Assembly (NCBI GenBank): GCA_003435055.1
Contig: QUMM01000038.1
Coordinates: 1-23,372 of the forward strand
Direction: 5' to 3'
Length of the DNA stretch: 23,372 nucleotides
Origin: Lachnospiraceae bacterium OF09-6
GTDB lineage: Bacteria > Bacillota > Clostridia > Lachnospirales > Lachnospiraceae
Shown: positions 15,101 through 23,372 of the stretch, piece by piece
Layout: each line of letters opens with the position of its first letter
How positions within the stretch are numbered: position 1 is the first letter of the stretch
The notes under the pieces: generated by a model
Databases searched by the model: none
What the model saw: the letters and a program-made list of their open reading frames with translations, nothing else
What the model was told of the DNA's origin: nothing
Position numbers and translations under genes: made by a program

Positions 15101-16180
15101 ATGATAATTGATTCTATAAAGCTTGAAAATTTCCGTAATTATCCATCGCTGAAGTTAAAATTCGATTCGGGGACCAATATTTTTTACGGAGATAACGCCC
15201 AGGGAAAGACCAATATTCTGGAGTCCGTCTATGTATGCGGGACGACCAAGTCACACCGCAGCAGTAAGGACAGGGAGATGATTCGGTTTGAACAGGAAGA
15301 ATCTCATATCCGGATGAAGATCATCAGGGGAGGATCTCCGGTAAAGATTGATATGCACCTGCGAAAAAATAAAACCAAAGGGATTGCCATCAATGGTGTT
15401 CCGATCCGAAAAGCCAGCGAGCTGTTTGGTGTGGCGAATTTTGTGTTTTTCTCTCCGGAAGATCTGAATATTATCAAAAACGGGCCTGGGGAGAGAAGAA
15501 GATTTGTGGATATGGAGCTTTGCCAGTTAAGCAGAGTCTATATGCATAATCTGGCAAATTATAATAAAATAGTGAATCAGAGAAACAAATTATTAAAAGA
15601 GATAGGTTTCAGACCTGATTTTATGGATACACTGGATATATGGGATATGCAGATGGTGGAATATGGCAGAAAAGTGATCGAAGAGAGAGCTGTATTTATC
15701 AGCAGGCTCAACGAGATCATGAGAGAGATACATGGAAAGCTGTCTGGTAACCGGGAGGAGATTCTGGTTACCTATGATGCAAATGTACAGGCGGAAGCAT
15801 TTGAAGAGACCCTGCGAAGAAACAGAGACCGGGATTTAAAGTTTAAGGTATCCCTGATCGGACCGCATCGGGATGATATCGGTTTTCAGATCAAACATGT
15901 GGATATCCGCAAGTTTGGCTCTCAGGGGCAGCAGAGAACCGCTGCATTGGCTCTGAAATTATCAGAAATTGAACTGGTCAGGCAGGAACTGGGGGATACT
16001 CCGATTCTATTGCTGGATGATGTGCTGTCTGAACTGGACAGTCACCGCCAGGGGTATTTGCTGGACAGTATCCATGATATTCAGACTCTGATCACCTGTA
16101 CCGGTCTGGATGATTTTGTGGAAAACCGATTCCAGATCAATAAAGTGTTTCATGTAGTAGACGGAAAAGTGTTGGAATAG
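15101..16180 (+). CDS. recF: DNA replication and repair protein RecF
   Basis: ABC-type ATPase of the RecFOR pathway; it helps load RecA at gaps and restart replication. The 359-residue product has Walker A GDNAQGKTN (30-38), the ABC signature SQGQQRT (274-280) and Walker B LLLDDVLSELD (303-313), with the usual coiled-coil arm between. The ribosome site is weak (GGTG, 12-bp gap after yaaA), which suggests low expression coupled to yaaA. The gene is followed 12 bp later by gyrB. Confidence 0.97.
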   Translation: MIIDSIKLENFRNYPSLKLKFDSGTNIFYGDNAQGKTNILESVYVCGTTKSHRSSKDREMIRFEQEESHIRMKIIRGGSPVKIDMHLRKNKTKGIAINGVPIRKASELFGVANFVFFSPEDLNIIKNGPGERRRFVDMELCQLSRVYMHNLANYNKIVNQRNKLLKEIGFRPDFMDTLDIWDMQMVEYGRKVIEERAVFISRLNEIMREIHGKLSGNREEILVTYDANVQAEAFEETLRRNRDRDLKFKVSLIGPHRDDIGFQIKHVDIRKFGSQGQQRTAALALKLSEIELVRQELGDTPILLLDDVLSELDSHRQGYLLDSIHDIQTLITCTGLDDFVENRFQINKVFHVVDGKVLE

Positions 16181-18118
<1,938 letters not shown>

Positions 18119-18129
18119 GAGGAACGATC

Positions 18130-20649
18130 GTGGAAGATAATATTTTTGACAAAGTACATGAAGTCGATCTGAAAAAGACCATGGAACAGTCTTACATCGA
18201 ATATGCCATGAGCGTTATCGCATCCCGTGCGCTTCCTGATGTAAGAGATGGATTAAAGCCGGTTCAGCGAAGAGTGCTTTATTCCATGATAGAGTTAAAT
18301 AACGGTCCTGACAAGCCGCACAGAAAATGTGCCCGTATTGTCGGCGATACCATGGGTAAATACCATCCTCATGGGGACAGTTCCATTTATGGAGCCCTGG
18401 TTAATATGGCACAGGACTGGTCTACCCGTTATCCGCTGGTAGACGGCCACGGTAACTTTGGTTCCGTGGATGGTGACGGTGCCGCAGCGATGCGATATAC
18501 CGAAGCACGATTAAGCAAGATCTCCATGGAGATGCTGGCGGACATCAATAAAGATACGGTAGATTTTGCACCGAACTTTGATGAAACAGAAAAAGAACCA
18601 ACCGTACTGCCATCCCGCTATCCGAATCTGTTGTGTAACGGAACTACCGGTATTGCAGTAGGTATGGCAACCAATATCCCTCCTCACAATCTTGGAGAGG
18701 TAGTCAATGCGGTCATTAAGATCATTGATAACCGTATTGAAGAAGGCAGAGATACTGAGATCGAAGAGATCCTGAAGATTGTGAAAGGACCGGACTTCCC
18801 AACTGGTGCCCAGATTCTTGGAACCAGAGGAATTGAAGAAGCATATCGTACCGGACGTGGCAAGATCCGTGTCCGTGCAGTGACCAATATGGAGACATTG
18901 CCAAATGGCAAGACCCGGATCATCGTTACAGAGCTGCCTTATCTGGTAAATAAAGCCAGATTGATTGAAAAGATTGCAGATCTGGTAAAAGAAAAGAAAA
19001 TCGATGGTATCACAGCGCTGACAGATGAATCCAGCCGAGAAGGTATGCGGATCAATATCGAACTGCGCCGTGATGTAAATGCCAACGTAATTTTGAATCA
19101 GCTCTATAAGCATACCCAGCTGCAGGATACTTTTGGCGTGATTATGCTGGCTCTGTATAATAACCAGCCAGTGGTCATGAATCTTCTGCAGATGCTCACC
19201 TATTACCTGAAGCATCAGGAAGAAGTGGTAACCAGAAGAACCAGATATGATCTGAATAAAGCAGAAGAGCGTGCTCATATTTTACAGGGATTACTGATTG
19301 CACTGGATAACATTGACGAAGTCATCCGCATTATCCGCGGATCCAGAAGCGCGGCCAGTGCCAAGGAATCTCTGATGGAACGCTTTACTCTGACAGATGT
19401 ACAGGCACAGGCTATCGTAGATATGCGTCTGCGTGCACTGACCGGACTGGAAAGAGAAAAGATCGAGAATGAGTATGCAGAGCTGCAGAAAAAGATCTCA
19501 GAATTAAAGGCTATTCTGGCAGATGAGAATCTGCTTCTTGGTGTGATTAAGAAAGAACTGGAAGAGATTCGTGACAAATATGCGGATCCCAGAAGAACAT
19601 CCATTGGATACGATGAATCTGATTTTTCCATGGAAGATTTGATTCCACAGGAAGAAGTGGTAGTCACTATGACGAAGCTGGGTTATATCAAACGTATGAC
19701 CAGAGATAATTTTAAGAGTCAGAATCGTGGTGGCAAAGGAATCAAGGGTATGCAGACGCTGGATGATGACTATATCGAAGAACTGATACTGACAAATACC
19801 CATGCGTCCATTATGTTCTTCACTAATAAAGGACGAGTCTATCGTCTGAAGACCTATGAGATTCCGGAAGCATCCAGAACTGCAAGAGGAACTGCAATCA
19901 TTAATCTTCTGCAGCTTCAGCCGGAGGAGACGATTACTTCGATTGTGACTATGAAAGAGTATCGTGAGAATGCATATCTGTTCATGGCTACTAAAAATGG
20001 TATGGTGAAGAAGACTTCTCTGGATGAATACCAGAATATGAGAAAAACTGGTCTGACAGCCATTAATCTGCGGGAAGATGATGAACTGATTGAAGTAAAA
20101 TATACCGATGGTGATCAGGATATATTCCTGGTAACCAAGTATGGACAGTGTATTCGTTTCCATGAATCAGATGTAAGAGCAACCGGTAGAGCTTCTATGG
20201 GTGTAATTGGAATCAATCTGATGGATACCGATGAGGTAGTGGGTATGCAGCTGTCCAGTCAGGGAGAATATATGCTGACGGTATCTGAGAATGGTATGGG
20301 TAAGCTGACAGATATCAATGAATTCACAGTTCAGAATCGTGGCGGAAAAGGTATTAAATGCTATAAGATCGTAGAAAAGACCGGTAATGTAGTTGGTATG
20401 AAGATCCTTAGCAGAGAAAATGAAGTCATGATGATCAATACGGATGGTATCATCATTCAGATGCCATGCAGTGATATTTCCATATTGGGAAGAGTGACAT
20501 CTGGAGTAAAACTGATGGATCTGAAGAATGGAATTACAATTGCAAGTATTGCAAAAGTAAGAGAATCCTCTAAAAATGAAAATGAAGAAGAGGCATCAGA
20601 AGAAAGTCAGAACGAAACAGAAAATGCAGGAGAAGAGACTGAAGAATAA
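18130..20649 (+). CDS. gyrA: DNA gyrase subunit A
   Basis: DNA-cleaving and wrapping subunit of gyrase. The 839-residue product has the breakage-reunion domain with active-site Tyr123 ([12 protein letters not shown]) and the quinolone region [19 protein letters not shown] (79-97), where Ser84 equals E. coli Ser83 and Gly88 equals Asp87. The C-terminal DNA-wrapping propeller has a GyrA box QNRGGKG at 531-537 and a second identical motif at 735-741. The last 27 residues are a very acidic tail (S/N/E-rich). The start is GTG, with AGGAGG 7 bases upstream overlapping the gyrB stop. Confidence 0.99.
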   Translation: MEDNIFDKVHEVDLKKTMEQSYIEYAMSVIASRALPDVRDGLKPVQRRVLYSMIELNNGPDKPHRKCARIVGDTMGKYHPHGDSSIYGALVNMAQDWSTRYPLVDGHGNFGSVDGDGAAAMRYTEARLSKISMEMLADINKDTVDFAPNFDETEKEPTVLPSRYPNLLCNGTTGIAVGMATNIPPHNLGEVVNAVIKIIDNRIEEGRDTEIEEILKIVKGPDFPTGAQILGTRGIEEAYRTGRGKIRVRAVTNMETLPNGKTRIIVTELPYLVNKARLIEKIADLVKEKKIDGITALTDESSREGMRINIELRRDVNANVILNQLYKHTQLQDTFGVIMLALYNNQPVVMNLLQMLTYYLKHQEEVVTRRTRYDLNKAEERAHILQGLLIALDNIDEVIRIIRGSRSAASAKESLMERFTLTDVQAQAIVDMRLRALTGLEREKIENEYAELQKKISELKAILADENLLLGVIKKELEEIRDKYADPRRTSIGYDESDFSMEDLIPQEEVVVTMTKLGYIKRMTRDNFKSQNRGGKGIKGMQTLDDDYIEELILTNTHASIMFFTNKGRVYRLKTYEIPEASRTARGTAIINLLQLQPEETITSIVTMKEYRENAYLFMATKNGMVKKTSLDEYQNMRKTGLTAINLREDDELIEVKYTDGDQDIFLVTKYGQCIRFHESDVRATGRASMGVIGINLMDTDEVVGMQLSSQGEYMLTVSENGMGKLTDINEFTVQNRGGKGIKCYKIVEKTGNVVGMKILSRENEVMMINTDGIIIQMPCSDISILGRVTSGVKLMDLKNGITIASIAKVRESSKNENEEEASEESQNETENAGEETEE

Positions 20650-20671
20650 AAGATTCAGATAAGAAAAGGAC

Positions 20672-20709
20672 AATAAGTACTCTGTTTCAGGGTACTTATT
20701 TCCTTAATC
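20672..20709 (+). terminator. Terminator after gyrA
   Basis: AATAAGTACTCTG (20672-20684) pairs with CAGGGTACTTATT (20688-20700), with one T-G wobble, around TTT. It is followed by the short, interrupted T-tract TCCTTAAT. It lies 22 bp after gyrA and separates the gyrase unit from murT-gatD. Confidence 0.75.
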
Positions 20710-20756
20710 AAGCAAAGAAATGAAGAACGATAAAACCACAAAATGGAGATAGAATT

Positions 20757-22106
20757 ATGAAGTTACGCAGAATGACTGCTGTCTTTGCCTCAAAATTTAT
20801 TGCAAAGATCTGCAGAATGCTTGGAAAACAGGGGGTTACTTGGGCAGGAAAAATAGCCCTGATGATTGATCCTGCTATTTTATCGGAGCTGGCAGGAGAT
20901 GTACGAGAAAAGATTTTTGTAGTCTGCGGAACAAATGGAAAGACAACAACGAATAATCTTTTATGTTCCACGCTGGAAGCACAGAATAAAAAAGTAGTGT
21001 GTAACCACACCGGATCCAATATGCTGAATGGCTGTGTGGCAGCCTTTGTTCTGGCAGCAGGATGGAATGGAAGACTGGATGCGGATTATGCATGTATTGA
21101 GGTAGATGAGGCTTCTGCACTTCGTATTTTTCCGCATTTTAAACCAGATTATTGTGTGCTGACCAATCTGTTCCGTGATCAGCTGGATCGTTATGGAGAG
21201 ATCGACATTACCATGAATCTGGTAAAAGAGGCCATGAAGATGGCACCTGACATGAAAGTGATTGTCAATGCAGATGATGCATTGTCTACTTATGTTACCA
21301 TGGAAAGTGGTAACGCTTATGCGACTTATGGAATTGGTGAGAAAGTATTCGAAGAATCGATCAATGAGATCAAAGAGGGACGGTTCTGTAAAAAATGTGG
21401 GGCAAAGATGAACTATCATTTTTATCATTTCAGCCAGCTGGGAGATTATTACTGCAGTAACTGTGATTTTAAACGTCCGGAGATTAAATACAATGCTTCT
21501 CATATTGAGACCGGAAAGCATCTTGCTTTTGATGTAGAGGGACGCCACATTGAAGCAAATTATCGGGGATTTTATAATATTTATAATATTCTGGCAGTCT
21601 ATGCAGCAGCAAGAGAGGCTGGACTGGAAATACCGAATTTTGTAGAGGTACTGAAAAAATACAATCCGGAAAATGGCCGAAATGAGCATTTTTCCATCGA
21701 TGGAACAGAAATTATCCTGAATCTTGCCAAGAATCCGGCAGGTTTTAATCAAAATATTTCAGCAGTTATGGAAGATACTTCAGAGAAAGATCTGATTATT
21801 CTCATCAATGATAATGACCAGGATGGAACAGATATATCCTGGCTGTGGGATGTGGACTTTGACCGTTTCCAGGCAGACAATATAAATAGCATTATTGTAA
21901 GCGGTATTCGTTGTCAGGATATGAGACTGAGATTAAAATACGTGGACATTTCATCCAGTCTGGAGCCGGATGTAGAAAAGGCAATCAGAGACCGGATTGA
22001 ACATGGATGTAAGAATCTCTATGTGCTGGTTAACTATACCGGTCTTTACAGTACGCATAATATTCTGAAGAAAATAGAAGCAGAATATAGCGGAAAACAG
22101 GGGTGA
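20757..22106 (+). CDS. murT: Lipid II isoglutaminyl synthase, MurT subunit
   Basis: Mur-ligase-like ATP-dependent subunit of MurT-GatD, which converts D-Glu in the lipid II stem peptide to D-isoglutamine. The 449-residue product has the ATP loop GTNGKTTTNN (58-67), the Mur-type central region (VDEASALRIF, TNLFRDQLDRYGE), and a four-Cys zinc-ribbon insert with C211, C214, C233 and C236, characteristic of MurT. The C-terminal domain (DUF1727) contains DISWLWDVDF (359-368), where the catalytic Asp of the family is expected. GGAG lies upstream of the ATG. It overlaps or touches gatD at its 3' end. Confidence 0.96.
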   Translation: MKLRRMTAVFASKFIAKICRMLGKQGVTWAGKIALMIDPAILSELAGDVREKIFVVCGTNGKTTTNNLLCSTLEAQNKKVVCNHTGSNMLNGCVAAFVLAAGWNGRLDADYACIEVDEASALRIFPHFKPDYCVLTNLFRDQLDRYGEIDITMNLVKEAMKMAPDMKVIVNADDALSTYVTMESGNAYATYGIGEKVFEESINEIKEGRFCKKCGAKMNYHFYHFSQLGDYYCSNCDFKRPEIKYNASHIETGKHLAFDVEGRHIEANYRGFYNIYNILAVYAAAREAGLEIPNFVEVLKKYNPENGRNEHFSIDGTEIILNLAKNPAGFNQNISAVMEDTSEKDLIILINDNDQDGTDISWLWDVDFDRFQADNINSIIVSGIRCQDMRLRLKYVDISSSLEPDVEKAIRDRIEHGCKNLYVLVNYTGLYSTHNILKKIEAEYSGKQG

Positions 22107-22111
22107 AGAAT

Positions 22112-22870
22112 ATGAAGATAACAATTGGACATTTATATCCGGATCTGTTAAATCTGTATGGAGACAGAGGGAATATCCAGTGTCTCATGAAACGCTGCCA
22201 GTGGCGTGGAATAGAGGCAGAGACTATCTGTTATGAAATCAATGATGAGATAGACTTTTCTAAGCTGGATATTATACTTCTGGGAGGTGGATCAGACCGT
22301 GAGCAGATGCTTGTATGTGATAAACTAAAAAATATCAAAACGTCTTTTCAGACCTATGTAGAAGACAATGGGGTAGTGATCGCTATCTGTGGTGGTTTTC
22401 AGCTTCTTGGAAATTATTATGCGACAGCAGAAGGAAATATCGAAGGGCTGGGTATCATTGATCTGGATACAGACAGAGGTACAGACTACCGGCTGATTGA
22501 TAATATTGTACTGGAAAGTGATCTGGTTTCTATGCCGGTAGTAGGATTTGAGAATCATGGCGGCAGAACCAATATCAAGAATAATAAGCCTTTTGGAAAA
22601 GTGATTTATGGAAGTGGTAATGATGGAAAAAGTGGTTATGAAGGTGTAGTATATAAAAACGTCATTGGTACGTATCTTCACGGACCACTTTTGCCAAAGA
22701 ATCCGGAAGTAGCAGATTATCTGATCCAGAAAGCGCTGGAAAGAAAATATGGTGAGCCGGTGGTTTTAAAAGCATTGGATGATACTGAAGAGAAAGAAGC
22801 AAATGCTTATATCTATAACCGATTCAAAGGGAAAGTAAGCAAGCCACAGAATCAGGAACAGCTTGTATAG
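22112..22870 (+). CDS. gatD: Lipid II isoglutaminyl synthase, GatD glutaminase subunit
   Basis: Class I glutamine amidotransferase that supplies ammonia to MurT. The 252-residue product opens with MKITIGHLYPDLLNLYGDRGN, has the nucleophile elbow AICGGFQLLG with Cys93, and the partner His190 in GTYLHGPLLPKNPE. I chose ATG 22112, with GGGGTGA (22100-22106) 5 bases upstream; a GTG at 22103 that overlaps the murT stop would add three residues. There is no clear terminator after it, so some transcripts may run into the tRNA-Ser gene. Confidence 0.95.
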   Translation: MKITIGHLYPDLLNLYGDRGNIQCLMKRCQWRGIEAETICYEINDEIDFSKLDIILLGGGSDREQMLVCDKLKNIKTSFQTYVEDNGVVIAICGGFQLLGNYYATAEGNIEGLGIIDLDTDRGTDYRLIDNIVLESDLVSMPVVGFENHGGRTNIKNNKPFGKVIYGSGNDGKSGYEGVVYKNVIGTYLHGPLLPKNPEVADYLIQKALERKYGEPVVLKALDDTEEKEANAYIYNRFKGKVSKPQNQEQLV

Positions 22871-22909
22871 GCAATGAAAAAAAACTGTAAAAAACTTTCA
22901 AAAATGATA

Positions 22910-22938
22910 TTGACAAATATAAATATATTTAGTATAAT
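22910..22938 (+). promoter_or_regulatory. Promoter of tRNA-Ser
   Basis: Perfect TTGACA (22910-22915), a 17-bp spacer and perfect TATAAT (22933-22938). A-tracts at roughly helical spacing (about 22877-22905) precede the -35, like an UP element. The start would be at about 22945, some 50 bases before the tRNA. Confidence 0.93.
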
Positions 22939-22997
22939 GACTCATGCGTCAGTGATTGATGCATATTTTGAATATCAATAATGAGAATTCAGAATCC

Positions 22998-23085
22998 GGA
23001 GAAATACTCAAGAGGCTGAAGAGGCGCCCCTGCTAAGGGTGTAGGTCGTTTGCGCGGCGCGAGGGTTCAAATCCCTCTTTCTCCG
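22998..23085 (+). tRNA. tRNA-Ser (anticodon GCU)
   Basis: An 88-base class II tRNA. The acceptor GGAGAAA (22998-23004) pairs with TTTCTCC (23078-23084), with discriminator G at 23085. The anticodon stem is CGCCC/GGGTG with the loop CTGCTAA, anticodon GCT at 23032-23034, reading AGC/AGU. A long variable arm and the T-loop GAGGGTTCAAATCCCTC are clear. CCA is not encoded. It is the only tRNA in the window. Confidence 0.97.
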
Positions 23086-23115
23086 TTAGTCAGCTACAAA
23101 AATTTAAAAAAGTAG

Positions 23116-23144
23116 TTGACAAGCAAGAATAGATATGATAATAT
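23116..23144 (+). promoter_or_regulatory. Probable rRNA operon promoter P1
   Basis: TTGACA (23116-23121), 17 bp, TAATAT (23139-23144), preceded by A-rich DNA. It belongs to a 19-bp direct repeat (23104-23122) shared with P2. It is called an rRNA promoter because of the tandem design and the leader that follows; the 16S gene is outside the window. Confidence 0.75.
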
Positions 23145-23205
23145 ATAGAAGTTCGCTTGAAGAACTGAGACGAAAAAAGCAACTTAAAAAAAGTTAAAAA
23201 AGTAG

Positions 23206-23234
23206 TTGACAAAGTTCTGAAAAAGTGATAAGAT
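23206..23234 (+). promoter_or_regulatory. Probable rRNA operon promoter P2
   Basis: TTGACA (23206-23211), 17 bp, TAAGAT (23229-23234). The 19 bases 23194-23212 repeat 23104-23122 exactly, 90 bp apart. The start would be at about 23241. Confidence 0.8.
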
Positions 23235-23240
23235 ATCAAA

Positions 23241-23372
23241 GTTGCTGCTGATAAGCAATGAGATAAAGAACCTTGATAATTGAACAGTGAAACAACCTTG
23301 AAAGATTCTAAAAAAGTTTTAACATTCAAGGAACTGACCTTATAAAACAGTAAAAGGGATAGATTAGCTAGT
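23241..23372 (+). other. Probable 16S rRNA leader with boxA-like sequence
   Basis: The leader contains AGAACCTTGATAATTGAACA (23267-23286), which resembles the boxA-type antitermination and spacer sequences found before clostridial 16S genes. It also contains an inverted repeat CCTTGAA/TTCAAGG (23296-23302 and 23325-23331). No mature 16S sequence, such as AGAGTTTGAT, appears before the window ends. Confidence 0.65.

Noticed and set aside
18511..19278. A 255-codon minus-strand frame inside gyrA
   Set aside because: It is a shadow of the gyrA coding frame; composition is His/Ile/Gln-rich and no family pattern is visible.
20961..21752. A 263-codon minus-strand frame inside murT
   Set aside because: Antisense to conserved MurT sequence, including the zinc ribbon; no Shine-Dalgarno or domain support.
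23089..23120. GTCAGCTAC/GTAGTTGAC hairpin as a tRNA-Ser terminator
   Set aside because: No T-run follows and the second arm coincides with the P1 -35, so terminator function is unlikely.

Overview
This window is the replication-origin neighbourhood of a low-GC Firmicutes chromosome, most likely a gut-type Lachnospiraceae (Clostridia; relatives would be Dorea, Blautia or Mediterraneibacter). The assignment rests on the gene order, the DUF4446 gene beside parB, the L34 sequence, the tRNA-Ser/rRNA arrangement and the AUG/TTG/GTG starts with strong AGGAGG sites. The genus is an inference from family knowledge, not a database result.

Layout. Genes to the left of oriC are on the minus strand and genes to the right are on the plus strand, so nearly everything is co-directional with replication. 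Leftward from oriC run rpmH-rnpA-yidD-yidC-jag (ribosomal protein L34, RNase P protein, membrane insertase and its RNA-binding partner), then mnmE-mnmG-rsmG (tRNA and 16S rRNA modification), then parA-parB-DUF4446 (chromosome segregation). Two plus-strand genes interrupt this run: a DUF1292 gene between jag and mnmE, and a membrane-anchored alpha/beta-hydrolase between rsmG and parA. Both end at strong bidirectional hairpins and both have the same short palindromic repeat in front. The parA-hydrolase gap holds two parS-like sites in inverted orientation.

oriC is bipartite. DnaA boxes lie in the 540 bp between rpmH and dnaA and again in the 182 bp between dnaA and dnaN. Rightward run dnaA, dnaN, yaaA (S4 RNA-binding), recF, gyrB and gyrA, then murT-gatD (lipid II amidation). 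A tRNA-Ser(GCU) follows with a perfect-consensus promoter, then tandem promoters and leader of what is probably a ribosomal RNA operon. The 16S gene itself begins beyond the window.

The proteins are conserved housekeeping families. The less explained material is between genes: a potential three-helix RNA (or small inverted-repeat element) between dnaN and yaaA; a dispersed GTAACT...AGTTAC hairpin repeat; two mirror-image parS sites each lacking one base of the canonical palindrome; a hairpin that overlaps the rpmH stop codon; and a pair of palindromes in front of rsmG. At protein level, YidC has Asn where the conserved groove Arg normally sits, RnpA has a degenerate RNR signature, and GyrA has Gly at the position equivalent to E. 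coli Asp87. No CRISPR array, insertion sequence or prophage was seen.
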